Shown: piece by piece, positions 23,303 through 33,020 of the stretch
Layout of the letters: each line of letters starts with the position of its first letter
Numbering within the stretch: position 1 is the first letter of the stretch
Assembly: GCA_949358305.1 (NCBI GenBank)
Contig: OX442319.1
Coordinates: forward strand, 9,052,001-9,116,000
Direction of reading: 5' to 3'
Length of the DNA stretch: 64,000 nucleotides
DNA from: Strigamia acuminata
Taxonomy: Eukaryota > Arthropoda > Chilopoda > Geophilomorpha > Linotaeniidae
The notes under the pieces: model-generated
Databases searched by the model: none
What the model was told of the DNA's origin: nothing
What the model saw: only the letters and a program-made list of their open reading frames with translations
Program-made: the position numbers and the translations under genes

Positions 23303-23787
23303 CTTTTTATCATAAGTGTCTTACATAATTCATAACAAAAAAAAAGAAGAAGAAAATAGTTTATTTCATCTTTAAAAAATTATTTTAGAACACTTTTAAG
23401 TAGAATTATCGATTGAATAAACGACGACAGTATAAAAATTAAAACGATTTTGTTTCTGTTTGCATAGCTTAATGAAGTCATTAAATGAGCCTATAATGGG
23501 GACCTCAGGATTAACGTGCCCCAGCCTTCCATATTTATATTATTTTATCAGTTTCAAAATTTTTGACTCGAAAAAAAGTAATTTTTGCTGGTTGGTTTAT
23601 TTTTCCGTCATAAAATGCGCACTTTTTGATTCTAGTTGGGCACGAAAAATACCCGTGTCTTGGACTAAGTCCCTGATTGGGGCTTGGGGTCCCCCCCCCC
23701 ACAGGATATTAATCGGCCTCCAATGGGTGAAATTTAAAATTTGTAGGAAATTTTAATTCGAAAATCTTCTCATTTGTTAATTTTAAT
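23303..23787. repeat. Duplicated intergenic spacer
   Basis: Second full copy of the spacer described at 13292, with a C(11) run near 23690. No gene seen. Confidence 0.7.
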
Positions 23788-23791
23788 TTAA

Positions 23792-24423
23792 CACTAGAAC
23801 GGCCGGAATTTCGGCCTACCTAGAACGGCCGAAACCGGTTAAAATGACCGGTTGCAATAACGTGAACAGTACGTGCACCAAATGTGCAAAATACTTTTAC
23901 AATACGTGCACAATACGTGTAAACAACGTTTTGGCATCAAATTGATTCAATAACACGCAAAATACGCGAAGAAAATACCAAAACAAAAATTGATGGTTAT
24001 TATAAAACCTGATAAAATTAAATTTCCGTTTTTAATTTTATCAGATTTTATAAAAGCCATCAATTTTTGTTTTGGTATTTTCTTCGCAAGTTTCGCGTGT
24101 TACTGAATCAGTTTGATGCCAAAACGTTGTATGCACATATTGTGCACGTTTGGTGCACGTTTGGTGCACGTTTAGTGCAGTTTGGTGCACGTATTGTTCA
24201 GGTGATTTCAACCGGTCATTTTAACCGGTTTCGGCCGTTCTAGGTCAATTCACTTTTTTTTTATTATTTCTTAAGAAAAATTCAACTTTGGATGATTTAT
24301 GACATAAAGCATCATAAATCAGCTAAAGTCACAAATTAGCAGCACCGTAAACCCATTGGGTTTATTGCTGCAGCTGTTTAAACAGCTGTTCCGGTCAAAA
24401 TGACCGGTCTGGCCGTTCTAGTG
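23792..24423. mobile_element. piggyBac-like foldback MITE (632 bp)
   Basis: TTAA flanks both sides (23788-23791 and 24424-24427). The ends are CACTAGAACGGCC and GGCCGTTCTAGTG. TTAA targets with a TAGAA-containing terminus are the piggyBac signature. The interior is a long imperfect inverted repeat (about 23818-24243) that would fold into a hairpin of ~200-bp arms, with its loop near TTTCCG at about 24028. No coding capacity. Confidence 0.88.
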
Positions 24424-24427
24424 TTAA

Positions 24428-24906
24428 GTTTATTTTATGTTTTATTTTTGTGTTGAATAATCCATTTAAGTCAAAATAATAATCTGTTTTCTTTATTTAT
24501 TAGTACGGTAGGCTACAAGAAATGCTGTTTACACATCTTTTTTTGTAAGTATGCCACATAAATAACACGTTTTATAAAAAGAATGAAGAAGTTATTTCGG
24601 AATTACAAGAAGAAAAGGTCAGCTTACAGTACACCAAAGGCAGAATTATTTTCGAACTGGATATTTTCGACTTGAGAAGAAACAGTCTTCGTTTCGACCA
24701 GGATTCCAGTCGATCCGGATTTTTTTCGACTGCCTTTTCTTTACCCTAACCGGATAATTTTCGAACAGAATTATTTTCGACCAGATGCCTTTTGACCAAG
24801 TCGAGAATATTTAAACACAAAATAATTAAATATATAAAAGCACCTATTCGTTAAGTTTTCAAATCCCGTCCAATGTCGTAATTTAACAACAAACCTATTC
24901 ACTATA
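24428..24906. repeat. Duplicated ZF spacer
   Basis: Contains ACACGTTTTATAAAAAGAATG, ATTTTCGACTTGAGAAG and TTTTCAAATCCCGTCC, as in other spacer copies. No gene seen. Confidence 0.6.
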
Positions 24907-25187
24907 CAGTAGTGGTCAAAAGTATGCATCCAAACGGTTTTTCTTGAATAACTTTGATTTGGATTTGCCAAACGGTTTGTAATTTTAACCACTTATTACC
25001 AGCAATAAATAGAATATTCGTACAAAAAATTGGATCAATCCATCATTAAGTTTTTTTTTTATCGCTAAAAATGTCCAAATGCTGTGATCAAAAGTAAGCA
25101 TCCATTGCAATGTTGGGGGGAATCGCATAAATAGTGCCACAACATTTGCACATTTGGACCTTTTGACTATTCAATACACTAGTCTCA

Positions 25188-26167
25188 ATGGCTCAGCGCA
25201 AATATTTAGCTTTTCCTAGCAAGAATGCAATTGTGAAAAGCATAAACGATGGAAATACCAATAGTGCAACAGCAAGTCAATTTGGGATTGCAAGAGGGTC
25301 AATTATTGGAATTATGAAACGTTTTAGGCAACGTGGTGAAGTGAACCGAGCCCCCAAACCTCGAGCAACAACAAGAGAGGATAAGTTGATTAAAAGACTG
25401 TCCACGGCAGTGTTGTGCATTGGCGTAAAAACTGTACCCGTTACCCGCCCGTTACCCGTCTCCAAAAAAATTCTCTACCCATACCCGCCCGTACCCGACC
25501 CTACCCAACCCGTACCCGTCCCGTACCCGAACGCAAACGCGATCACAACATCACGTGGGCTTACTGATCGATTTTGATGAAATCATCGATCGCAAAAACA
25601 ACGCACGACAACCCATACCCGCGCGTACCTGCGAGACCTGTACAGGTACGGGTACCCAATGCACAACACTGGTTCATGGCTGAACCCACAAAAAATGCAT
25701 CAGACATAAACCTTGAAATGAAGGCTGATTACAAGATAAATGTCAGTGTTTCTACAACAAAACGTAGACTTAGTGATGCTGGACTCCCTGGTAGAAGACC
25801 AGCTAAGAAACCGTTAATTTCAAAGAAAAACAGGAAGGCCCGACTGATGTTTGCACGTGAGCACAAACATTGGACCTCAAAACAGTGGGCCAAGGTTCTG
25901 TGGAGCGATGAATCAAAGTTCTTATTATTTGGGACCGATGGAATAAAGTATGTTCGTCGTCCTGTGGGCCAGAAATTCCATCCACGTTACCAGCAACCGA
26001 CTGTGAAGCATGGTGGAAGCAGCATCATGGTTTGGGGCTGTTTCAGTCGTGAGAGGATGGGACCACTTTTCTGTATTGATGGCATCATGGACAAAATTAT
26101 GTACAGAGACATTCTTGAAAAACAAATGTTACCATTTGCTGCCAAAGGTTTTTCTACAAAATACTAA
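25188..26167 (+). pseudogene. Tc1-like transposase, interrupted and C-terminally deleted
   Basis: Part 1 (25188-25400) has a helix-turn-helix domain (SATASQFGIARGSIIGIMKRF) that would bind the terminal repeats. Part 2 (from about 25676) has the second DNA-binding part (STTKRRLSDAGLPGRR), then the first catalytic Asp in LWSDESKF and the HGGSSIMVWGCFS motif. The protein stops after MLPFAAKGF. The QDND-type second Asp and the final Asp/Glu are missing, so catalysis is impossible. A 264-bp MITE splits the gene at 25408-25671. Confidence 0.88.
25408..25671. mobile_element. hAT-type MITE nested in the Tc1 element (264 bp)
   Basis: The ends CAGTGTTGTGCATTGG and CCAATGCACAACACTG are perfect inverted repeats and start with the hAT-like CAGNG. 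Flanking 8-mers GTCCACGG (25400-25407) and GTTCATGG (25672-25679) differ by two transitions, consistent with an old 8-bp target duplication. The interior is full of GTACCCG-type repeats. Confidence 0.82.
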
Positions 26168-26748
26168 TGTGTAAATAATTGCTAATAAACATATGTATTA
26201 TTTGAGTGAAGTTAACTACACTGGATGCTTACTTTTGATCACAGCATTTGGACATTTTTGGCAATAAAAAAAAAAGTTATTAATAGATTGATCTAATTTT
26301 TTGTACATATATTCTATTCGGTGCTGGTAATAAGTGGTTAAAATTACAAACCCGTTTGGCAAATCCATATCAAAGTTATTCAAGAAAAACCTTTTGAATG
26401 CATACTTTTGACCACTACTGTATATTCGATAACGCGCTCTTAGTTTCATTTTTCGAACCCTGGTGAAAACATTCCCAGTCAACAATAATCGTGGTCAAAA
26501 CGAGTCCAGTCGAAAAAATTCCACCGTGCCCATTACACGGCAAATATCAAAAAATGTTTTTTGTAGCAAAAATATTATCAAAATAAAATTTCAGTTTTCT
26601 TAATTTTCATGTACAAAAAAAATGCTTTTAAACACGTTTTCTCAAAACATTAAAAATGGAACTTGAATAGATTTTACGCAGTACGGGTTTTTAAGTGTCT
26701 CTTTAATTTTCCATTTTCAATACAGGAATAAGCACAAAGATGGCACTT

Positions 26749-27864
26749 CTATGGTTTTTCTGCTGTGTGCGTAGCAATATGACGTTTTAAATTTCCACAT
26801 TGAATACAGGAATAAGCACAAAGATGGCACTTGAATGGTTTTTCACCTGTATGAGTTGCAATATGACGTTTTAAATTCCCACTTTCAATACAGGAATATG
26901 CACAAAGATGACACTTGAATCGTTTTTCACCCGTATGAGTTGCAATATGGTATTTTAAACTTTCATTTCGAATACAGGAATAAGCACAAAGATGGCACTT
27001 GAATCGTTTTTTACCCGTATGAGTTGCAATATGACGTTTTAAATTCCCACTTTTAATACAGGAATAAGCACAAAGATGGCAGTTGAATCGTTTTTCCCCA
27101 GTGTGGGTTGCAATATGTGTTTTTAAACTTCCACTTTCAATACAGGAATAAGCACAAAGATGGCACTTGAATCGTTTTTTACCCGTATGAGTTGCAATAT
27201 GTTTTTTTAAATCCCCATTTGTAATACAGGAATAAGAACAAAAATGGCAGTTGAATCGTTTTTCACCTGTATGAGTTGCTATATGATTTTTTAAATTCCA
27301 ACTTTTAATACTGGAATAATCACATAAGTGACACTTGAAAGGCTTTTCCCCAGTGTGGGTTTTTCCATGTCTAGACATACTACTTGCAGTTGCACATGAA
27401 AAATTACATTCTTTACACGTAAATAGCTTTTCTTTCGTGTGAGTTAATATATGTCTTTTTAAATCCGCACTTCCAATACAGGAAAAATCACATAGATGAC
27501 ACTTGACTGCTTTTTCCGAAGTATGAGTCTTTACGTGACTCCTCAAAATCCTTGCATTACGACACGAATAAACGCACAAATGGCAAGTAAATGCTCTGTT
27601 TCTTGAATGGGTGGTTAAATGTTTTTTTAAATCCCTAGTTTGGGTGCAGGAATAAACGCATAGATGACACTTGAGTGGGTTTTTCCTCGTGTGACATCGT
27701 GTATGGTCAACCAGTATCACTTTAGACCGAAAGGAAATTAAACACACCTGGCATTTGTAGGGTTTTGCACCAACGTGAATCAGCATGTGTGTCTTCAAAC
27801 ACGAATAAAATGAACTCGAGTAATCACATCGAGTGCATCTGAAGCGCTGTTGTTTACTCGTCAT
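26749..27864 (-). CDS. C2H2 zinc-finger gene, copy 3 (371 aa)
   Basis: Starts MTSKQQ at 27864. Thirteen fingers with TGEKR/TGKKR linkers; the first six match the other copies closely and the rest vary. The frame ends at TAG after TAEKP, where copy 1 has TGG (Trp). Downstream the frame stays open to about 26680 and encodes a last finger whose second His is Arg (LKTRTA), so the stop removes an already damaged finger. The coding exon starts near 27893 after an acceptor ending CTCAG. A leader exon is likely at 28026-28210 (GTAAGTAA donor). Probably functional. Confidence 0.85.
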   Translation of the reverse strand: MTSKQQRFRCTRCDYSSSFYSCLKTHMLIHVGAKPYKCQVCLISFRSKVILVDHTRCHTRKNPLKCHLCVYSCTQTRDLKKHLTTHSRNRAFTCHLCVYSCRNARILRSHVKTHTSEKAVKCHLCDFSCIGSADLKRHILTHTKEKLFTCKECNFSCATASSMSRHGKTHTGEKPFKCHLCDYSSIKSWNLKNHIATHTGEKRFNCHFCSYSCITNGDLKKHIATHTGKKRFKCHLCAYSCIESGSLKTHIATHTGEKRFNCHLCAYSCIKSGNLKRHIATHTGKKRFKCHLCAYSCIRNESLKYHIATHTGEKRFKCHLCAYSCIESGNLKRHIATHTGEKPFKCHLCAYSCIQCGNLKRHIATHTAEKP

Positions 27865-27899
27865 TATGGATTTGAAAAAATAACGAGTTCAAGCTGAGT

Positions 27900-28454
27900 G
27901 TGCGGAAAATGTTTGTTTTGCAATCAATCGCATCGAAATCAAACTTATTCTGAAATTGAAAGAAAATCAAACATTAGAAGCACAATTTTCGTAAATAATA
28001 TTGATGTATGCTATCGGTTACTTACAGTAATCAAGTGAGAATTTCATTTTTTTTCTCCATTTTCGTCAGTTGGTTACGATTTGGGCAACCAGATGGAACC
28101 TTCAGCTATTCTTACCACTACGCCGCAGACGGACCGCAGAATGTTTTCGTGCTCCGGCACTGAAGATCACGGTGCCTTGAACAGACTTACGAATCTTACA
28201 GATCGACAAACTACAAAAAAAAAGTTAAATGTTAGCTTACAGGTAGCCTCTTCATGAACGTCATAACGTACCCTAATTCGGATTTTTCGGCAAACACTAG
28301 TGTGAGATTGCTGGGTGATAGTAAAACCCGATTCAAAGCTGAATTTTGCTCCATCTCTTGGTGAAAATACTGTAAATAGAGCGATCTATAGAGTTTGTTT
28401 GCAGTGCCACTCACGGTCGTGTACCGAACCCACACATTCCGAGCGGCTACGAGC
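27900..28454. promoter_or_regulatory. Divergent promoter copy upstream of ZF copy 3
   Basis: Matches 36360-37020: leader exon, TAGTAAAACCCG block, CCATCTCTTGGT block, then CCGAACCCACACATTCCGAG. At about 28455 it joins directly to PDK 3'-end sequence. Confidence 0.55.
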
Positions 28455-28752
28455 ACGACAGGGTCATCGATGAGCAATATATCTTTTTTTAAATTAATTT
28501 ATATTTGAATGTATTTTTTATTTTTTATTATTTTGTTGTAAATTTTATTGATTGATAATTATAGCAAAGGTTATATGCCACTGCCATAGACGGTTTAGCT
28601 GCCATAATTTGCTTATCACAACTGAAATCTCTTGCTTAACGGAAGTTGGGTGATCTATGTTGGCTCTGTAAAATTCTGTTTACCGGTTAATCATAAGAAT
28701 AGCTTAAATGTTTTGTGCAAGAAAATTAATGTATGCTCTCATAGAACATCAG
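28455..28752 (+). pseudogene. PDK deletion relic: promoter fused to PDK 3' end
   Basis: CAGGGTCATCGATGAG corresponds to the last codons and stop of PDK (40498-40514). What follows matches the PDK 3' flank, including GCCATAATTTGCTTATCAC and CTTGCTTAACGGAAGTTGGG (compare 40750-40925). All of PDK from exon 1 to most of exon 12 is missing. Confidence 0.78.
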
Positions 28753-29479
28753 TGTTTTGACAGAAGCTTGATTTCCCCGTACAAAATAATTAAGCGATAA
28801 TTCAAATAGATTTTCAATCTCAAAAGTCAACATTTGCACATAAAAAGCGTATTTTGCACCTGAAAATGCATTTTCGGCACTTTCCATCCAAGATGTAAAG
28901 GATACCATGTCAGGACTGCTGCACGGGTGATAGTCACCTTTGTAAACAATAATAAAAATAAGTAAGTTTGAACCATGTGGTGGTGGTTTTAAACACTACT
29001 GGTAAAAGCCAACTGCTGTTACCTGAAGCACTATTTACTAATACAGCAAAGCCAGCTTAAAGGTTATGCTGGAGCTTGATTGAGTTTATTATCACGTAAC
29101 CAAAGTCACAAATTGTTAACAAAAAAAAATTAATACCAGTATACACTATAATAATTTTCCTATTCAACAAAGTAAACGCGTATAGTCTTATCCGTCCGAG
29201 GGTAAACGGGTTTCACATCCTTGCATCACCACTGTAGGTTAAACCGAGAATTGGTTTGGTGTTCCAGCATTCACAGTTCAGTGATTGTTTACAATGTCCG
29301 GTGGAGTGGTGGCGATTATTAGCAGTGGGCTGGTGATCTGTAAAGACGCTGACTTGATCTACTGCGTGTTCTTGGGTCACAATAACGTAACTTTAATTTC
29401 ACTTTATTTTATTTAAATGCACTCACTATTATGCTAACGTCGCTCTTGCGGTAAGCAGCAATTGAAAAGAATTCATCCC
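28753..29479. other. Intergenic, partly LRR 3' flank
   Basis: 28753-29250 has no recognisable gene; a few TGCATTTTC motifs lie near 28860. From about 29280 it matches the LRR 3' flank at 41560-41790 (GGCTGGTGATCTGTAA, CTTGATCTACTGCGT). Confidence 0.55.
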
Positions 29480-29637
29480 TCACCAGCCACCAAAGCGGGC
29501 TTCTAGACTGATACGACACACACTATCATATTTCTCTGTAATATGCACATCCAAGTTCTTGCTCTTCACGTACTTTTTAATTTCAGAAAAATTTAAAAAG
29601 ATATTACTACAAAGTGCGCAGCACAACAAGCATTACA
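29480..29637 (-). pseudogene. LRR-family C-terminal fragment
   Basis: The minus strand encodes KYVKSKNLDVHIT and a terminal GGW, as in the LRR paralogues, followed by TGA. The fragment starts abruptly at about 29637 and has an in-frame TAA near its beginning. It shows that this block once held ZF, PDK and LRR in the same order as the main locus. Confidence 0.78.
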
Positions 29638-29754
29638 CTGAAAATATCAGAAAATGTTTTTTGGAGCAAAAATTTTATCTTTTTAAGTCAAAATAAAATT
29701 TCAGTTTTCTTAATTTTCGTGTACAAAGTATCTAAAATGTAATTTGAATGGATT

Positions 29755-30861
29755 TTATGCAGAATGGGTTTTTAAGTGGCTTTTTAAATTCCCATTTGTA
29801 ATACTGGAATAAGCACATAAGTGACACTTGAAAGGCCTTTCCCCAGTGTGGGTTGCAATATGTTTTTTTAAATCCACACTTCGAATACAGGAATAAGCAC
29901 AAAGATGGCACTTCCATGGTTTTTCTCCTGTATGCCTAGCAATATGTCTTTTTAAACTTCCACTTTGAACACAGGAATAAACACAAAGATGGCACTTGAA
30001 TCGTTTTTCACCCGTATGAGTTGCAATATGTTTTTTTAAATTTCCACTTGTAATACAAGAATAAGCACAAAGATGGCACTTGAATCGTTTTTCTCCTGTA
30101 TGAGTTGCAATATGGATTTTTAAATTTCCACTTGTAATACAAGAATAAGCACAAAGATGGCACTTGAATCGTTTTTCACCTGTATGAGTTGCAATATGTT
30201 TTTTTAAATCCGCACTTCGAATACAGGAATAAGCACAAAAATTGCACTTAAATGGTTTTTCACCTGTATGCGTAGCAATATGTTCTTTTAAATGAATACT
30301 TTCAATACAGGAATAAGCACAGAAGTGACATTTGAAAGGTTTTTTCCCAGTGTGGGTTTTTCCATGTCTAGTCATACTACTTGCAGTTGCACACGAAAAA
30401 TTACATTCTTTACACGTAAATAGCTTTTCTTTCGAGTGAGTTAATATATGTCTTTTTAAATCCGCACTTCCAATACAGGAAAAAGCACATAGATGACACT
30501 TGACTGCTTTTTCCGAAGTATGAGTTTTTACGTGACTCCTCAAAATCCTTGCATTACGACACGAATAAACGCACAAATGGCAAGTAAATGCTCTGTTTCT
30601 TGAATGGGTGGTTAAATGTTTTTTTAAATCCCTATTTTGGGTGCAGGAATAAACGCATAGATGACACTTGAGTGGGTTTTTCCTCGTGTGACATCGTGTA
30701 TGGTCAACCAGTATCACTTTAGACCGAAAGGAAATTAAACACACCTGGCATTTGTAGGGTTTTGCACCAACGTGAATCAGCATGTGTGTCTTCAAACACG
30801 AATAAAATGAAGTCGAGTAATCACATCGAGTGCATCTGAAGCGCTGTTGTTTACTCGTCAT
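29755..30861 (-). CDS. C2H2 zinc-finger gene, copy 4 (368 aa, intact)
   Basis: Starts MTSKQQ at 30861 and ends LKTHSA with a stop at 29755. Thirteen complete fingers, including the last, with both His. Fingers 1-6 nearly match copy 3; fingers 7-13 differ, mostly at helix positions -1, 2, 3 and 6. The structural Phe of the classic finger is Cys in most (AYSCI). A probable leader exon lies at 31023-31164 (GTAAGT donor). Likely a nuclear DNA-binding protein. No KRAB, SCAN, BTB or ZAD domain is visible. Confidence 0.9.
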   Translation of the reverse strand: MTSKQQRFRCTRCDYSTSFYSCLKTHMLIHVGAKPYKCQVCLISFRSKVILVDHTRCHTRKNPLKCHLCVYSCTQNRDLKKHLTTHSRNRAFTCHLCVYSCRNARILRSHVKTHTSEKAVKCHLCAFSCIGSADLKRHILTHSKEKLFTCKECNFSCATASSMTRHGKTHTGKKPFKCHFCAYSCIESIHLKEHIATHTGEKPFKCNFCAYSCIRSADLKKHIATHTGEKRFKCHLCAYSCITSGNLKIHIATHTGEKRFKCHLCAYSCITSGNLKKHIATHTGEKRFKCHLCVYSCVQSGSLKRHIARHTGEKPWKCHLCAYSCIRSVDLKKHIATHTGERPFKCHLCAYSSITNGNLKSHLKTHSA

Positions 30862-30899
30862 TATGGATTTGAAAAAATAACGAGTTCAAGCTGAGTGTG

Positions 30900-31439
30900 C
30901 GGAAAATGTTTGTTTTGCAATCAATCGCATCGAAATAGAACTTATTCTGAAATTGAAACAAAATCAAACATTAGAAACACAATTTTCATAAATAATATTG
31001 ATCTATGCTATCGCTTACTTACATTAAAAAAGGGAGAATTTTATTTTTGTCTTCATTCTCATCAGTTGGTTACGTTTTGGGCAACCAGACGGGCCGTAGA
31101 ATGTTTTCGTGCTCCAGCACTGAAGATGCCTTGAACAGACTTTCGGATCTCACAGATCGGCAAACTACAAAAAAAAAGTCGAAGGTTAGTAAACAGGTAG
31201 CAATTTCATGAACATCATATCGTACCCAATTCTGATTTTTTAAAACACGAGGTGAAAATTAGCTAGCGACGGGAAAACATAGCATTCAAGTACCGGTAAC
31301 CTTGGGAAAACATGAGACTGCTGGGTGATAGTAAAACCCGATTTAAAGTTGAATTTTGCCCCATCTCTTGGTAAAAATAGATAAGAGCCACCCACAGAGC
31401 TATGTTTGCCACTCACGGTTATGTTCCGAACCAACACAT
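30900..31439. promoter_or_regulatory. Divergent promoter copy upstream of ZF copy 4
   Basis: Same block order as 36360-37020, with a 6-base deletion in the leader exon and a GTACCGGTAACC insertion near 31291. Confidence 0.5.
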
Positions 31440-31499
31440 TTTATTCTGAAGCAAAATAAAAATCTCAGCACGTCTGTTCAAGGATGTGGACAATTGCTT
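31440..31499 (+). pseudogene. PDK exon 1 relic (copy c)
   Basis: Third copy of the PDK exon 1 start with ATA in place of ATG, ending at the same spacer junction. Confidence 0.75.
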
Positions 31500-33010
31500 T
31501 TTTATCATAAGTGTCTTGTATAATTCATAACAACAAAAAAAAAGAAAAAAATATTTTATTTTATCTTTATTTTCCTAAATTTTCTCATCTTTTGGAAAAA
31601 TTATTTCAGGACACTTTTAAGTTGAATTATCGATTGAATAAACGACAACAGTATAAAAATTAAAACTATTTTGTTTGTGTAGCTTAAAGAAGGCATTAAA
31701 TGAGCCTACAGTGTAAGCTGTGTAGACCGGACACAGGACGAAAATAGAAAACCGGTTTCGGCGAAACAGGATTCGGCGAATGGGGATTCGGCGAAAGGGG
31801 ACATCACCGTCTGGACTAAGGGGCTGTCCGGATGGAAGAGGGGATTTAATATTACTGGGTATAGGTCGGGACCAAATCAGGATCTTCAAACTGTCCGGAT
31901 CACACAGCTGTGCTATGTCCGGTCTAAACAACTTACACTGTATATAGGGGACCTCAGGATTCAGATGCCACAGCCTTCCATACTTATATTATTCTGTCAG
32001 TTTTAAAATTTTTCATTCGAATAAAAGCAATTTTTGCTGGTTGGTTTATTTTTCTGGCATAAAATGTGCACTTTTTGATTCTAATTTGACCAGGGACACC
32101 AAAAATATCTGAGTCTAGGACTAAGTCTGACTGGGGCTTGGGGTCCCACTGGATATTAATTGGCCGCCAATGAGTGAAATTTAAAATTTGTAGGAAATTA
32201 TATTTTATGTGATTTTTTTTTGTGTTTGAATAAACCATTTAAGTGAAAATGTTTATTAAATAATCCATTCAAGTCAAAATGTTTATTGAATAAACGATTT
32301 AAATAGGCTACAAGAAATGCTGTTTACACAAATGTTTTTTTACTATGCCACAGAAATAACACGTTTTGTAAAAGAATGAAGAAGTTATTTCGAAATTAAA
32401 AGAAGAAAAGGCAGGATTATTTTCGAACTGGATTATTTTCGACTTGAGAAGAAACAGTCTTCCTTTCAACCAGGATTCCAGGCGATCAGGATTTTTTTCG
32501 TCGGCTTTTTTTTTTTTTTTACCCCAACCGGTTAATTTTCGAACAGGATTAATTTCGGCTGATAATATTTTCGACCAGGATGCGTTTTGACTGAGTTAGA
32601 AATAATCCAGGTTAAAAATAAGCCTGTTCTGCGCAAACAAAATTAAACACAAAAACGCACGTATTCGTCAAGGTTTCAAATCCGGTCCATTAAAAACAAT
32701 GTCGTAATTTAACAACAAACCTATTCATTAATTATTTATTCGACAACGCACTCTTCATTTCATTTGATAATGCGCCACACAAAATAATTTTCAAACCCTA
32801 GTGAAAACATTCCCAGTGAAAAATTATCCTGGTCAAAAGGAGTCCAGTCGAAAAATTTCCACCGTGCCCATTGCACTACAAATATCAGAGAATGTTTTTT
32901 GTAGCAAAAATATTATCTTTTTAAGTCAAAATAAAATTTCAGTTTTCTTTATTTTCATCTATAAAAAAATGCTTTTAAACACGTTTTGCCAAAGTATCAA
33001 AAATGGAACT
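31500..33010. repeat. Duplicated intergenic spacer and ZF 3' flank
   Basis: Third full spacer copy. It holds a 232-bp MITE (31709-31940). Near its end the minus strand has an AATAAA poly(A) signal (32948-32953) for ZF copy 5. Confidence 0.65.
31709..31940. mobile_element. TA-target MITE (232 bp), Tc1/mariner-type
   Basis: TA flanks both ends (31707-31708 and 31941-31942). The ends are imperfect inverted repeats of ~26 bp: CAGTGTAAGCTGTGTAGACC against the reverse complement of GGTCTAAACAACTTACACTG. Other spacer copies lack it and read GAGCCTATCCAGGGGACC, so this is a clean insertion. Confidence 0.88.
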
Positions 33011-33020
33011 TGAATAGTTT

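Larger units (their letters stand above)
24907..26420 (+). mobile_element. Tc1/mariner element with IR/DR ends, defective (1514 bp)
   Basis: TA flanks both ends (24905-24906 and 26421-26422). Terminal inverted repeats of about 200 bp begin CAGTAGTGGTCAAAAGTATG. A second, similar motif (TGATCAAAAGTAAGCATCCA) lies inside each repeat, the IR/DR layout of some Tc1 elements. It is inserted in ZF spacer: the flanks rejoin as ACTATATTCGATAACGCG, as at 20520. It carries a broken transposase and a nested hAT-type MITE. Confidence 0.92.
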
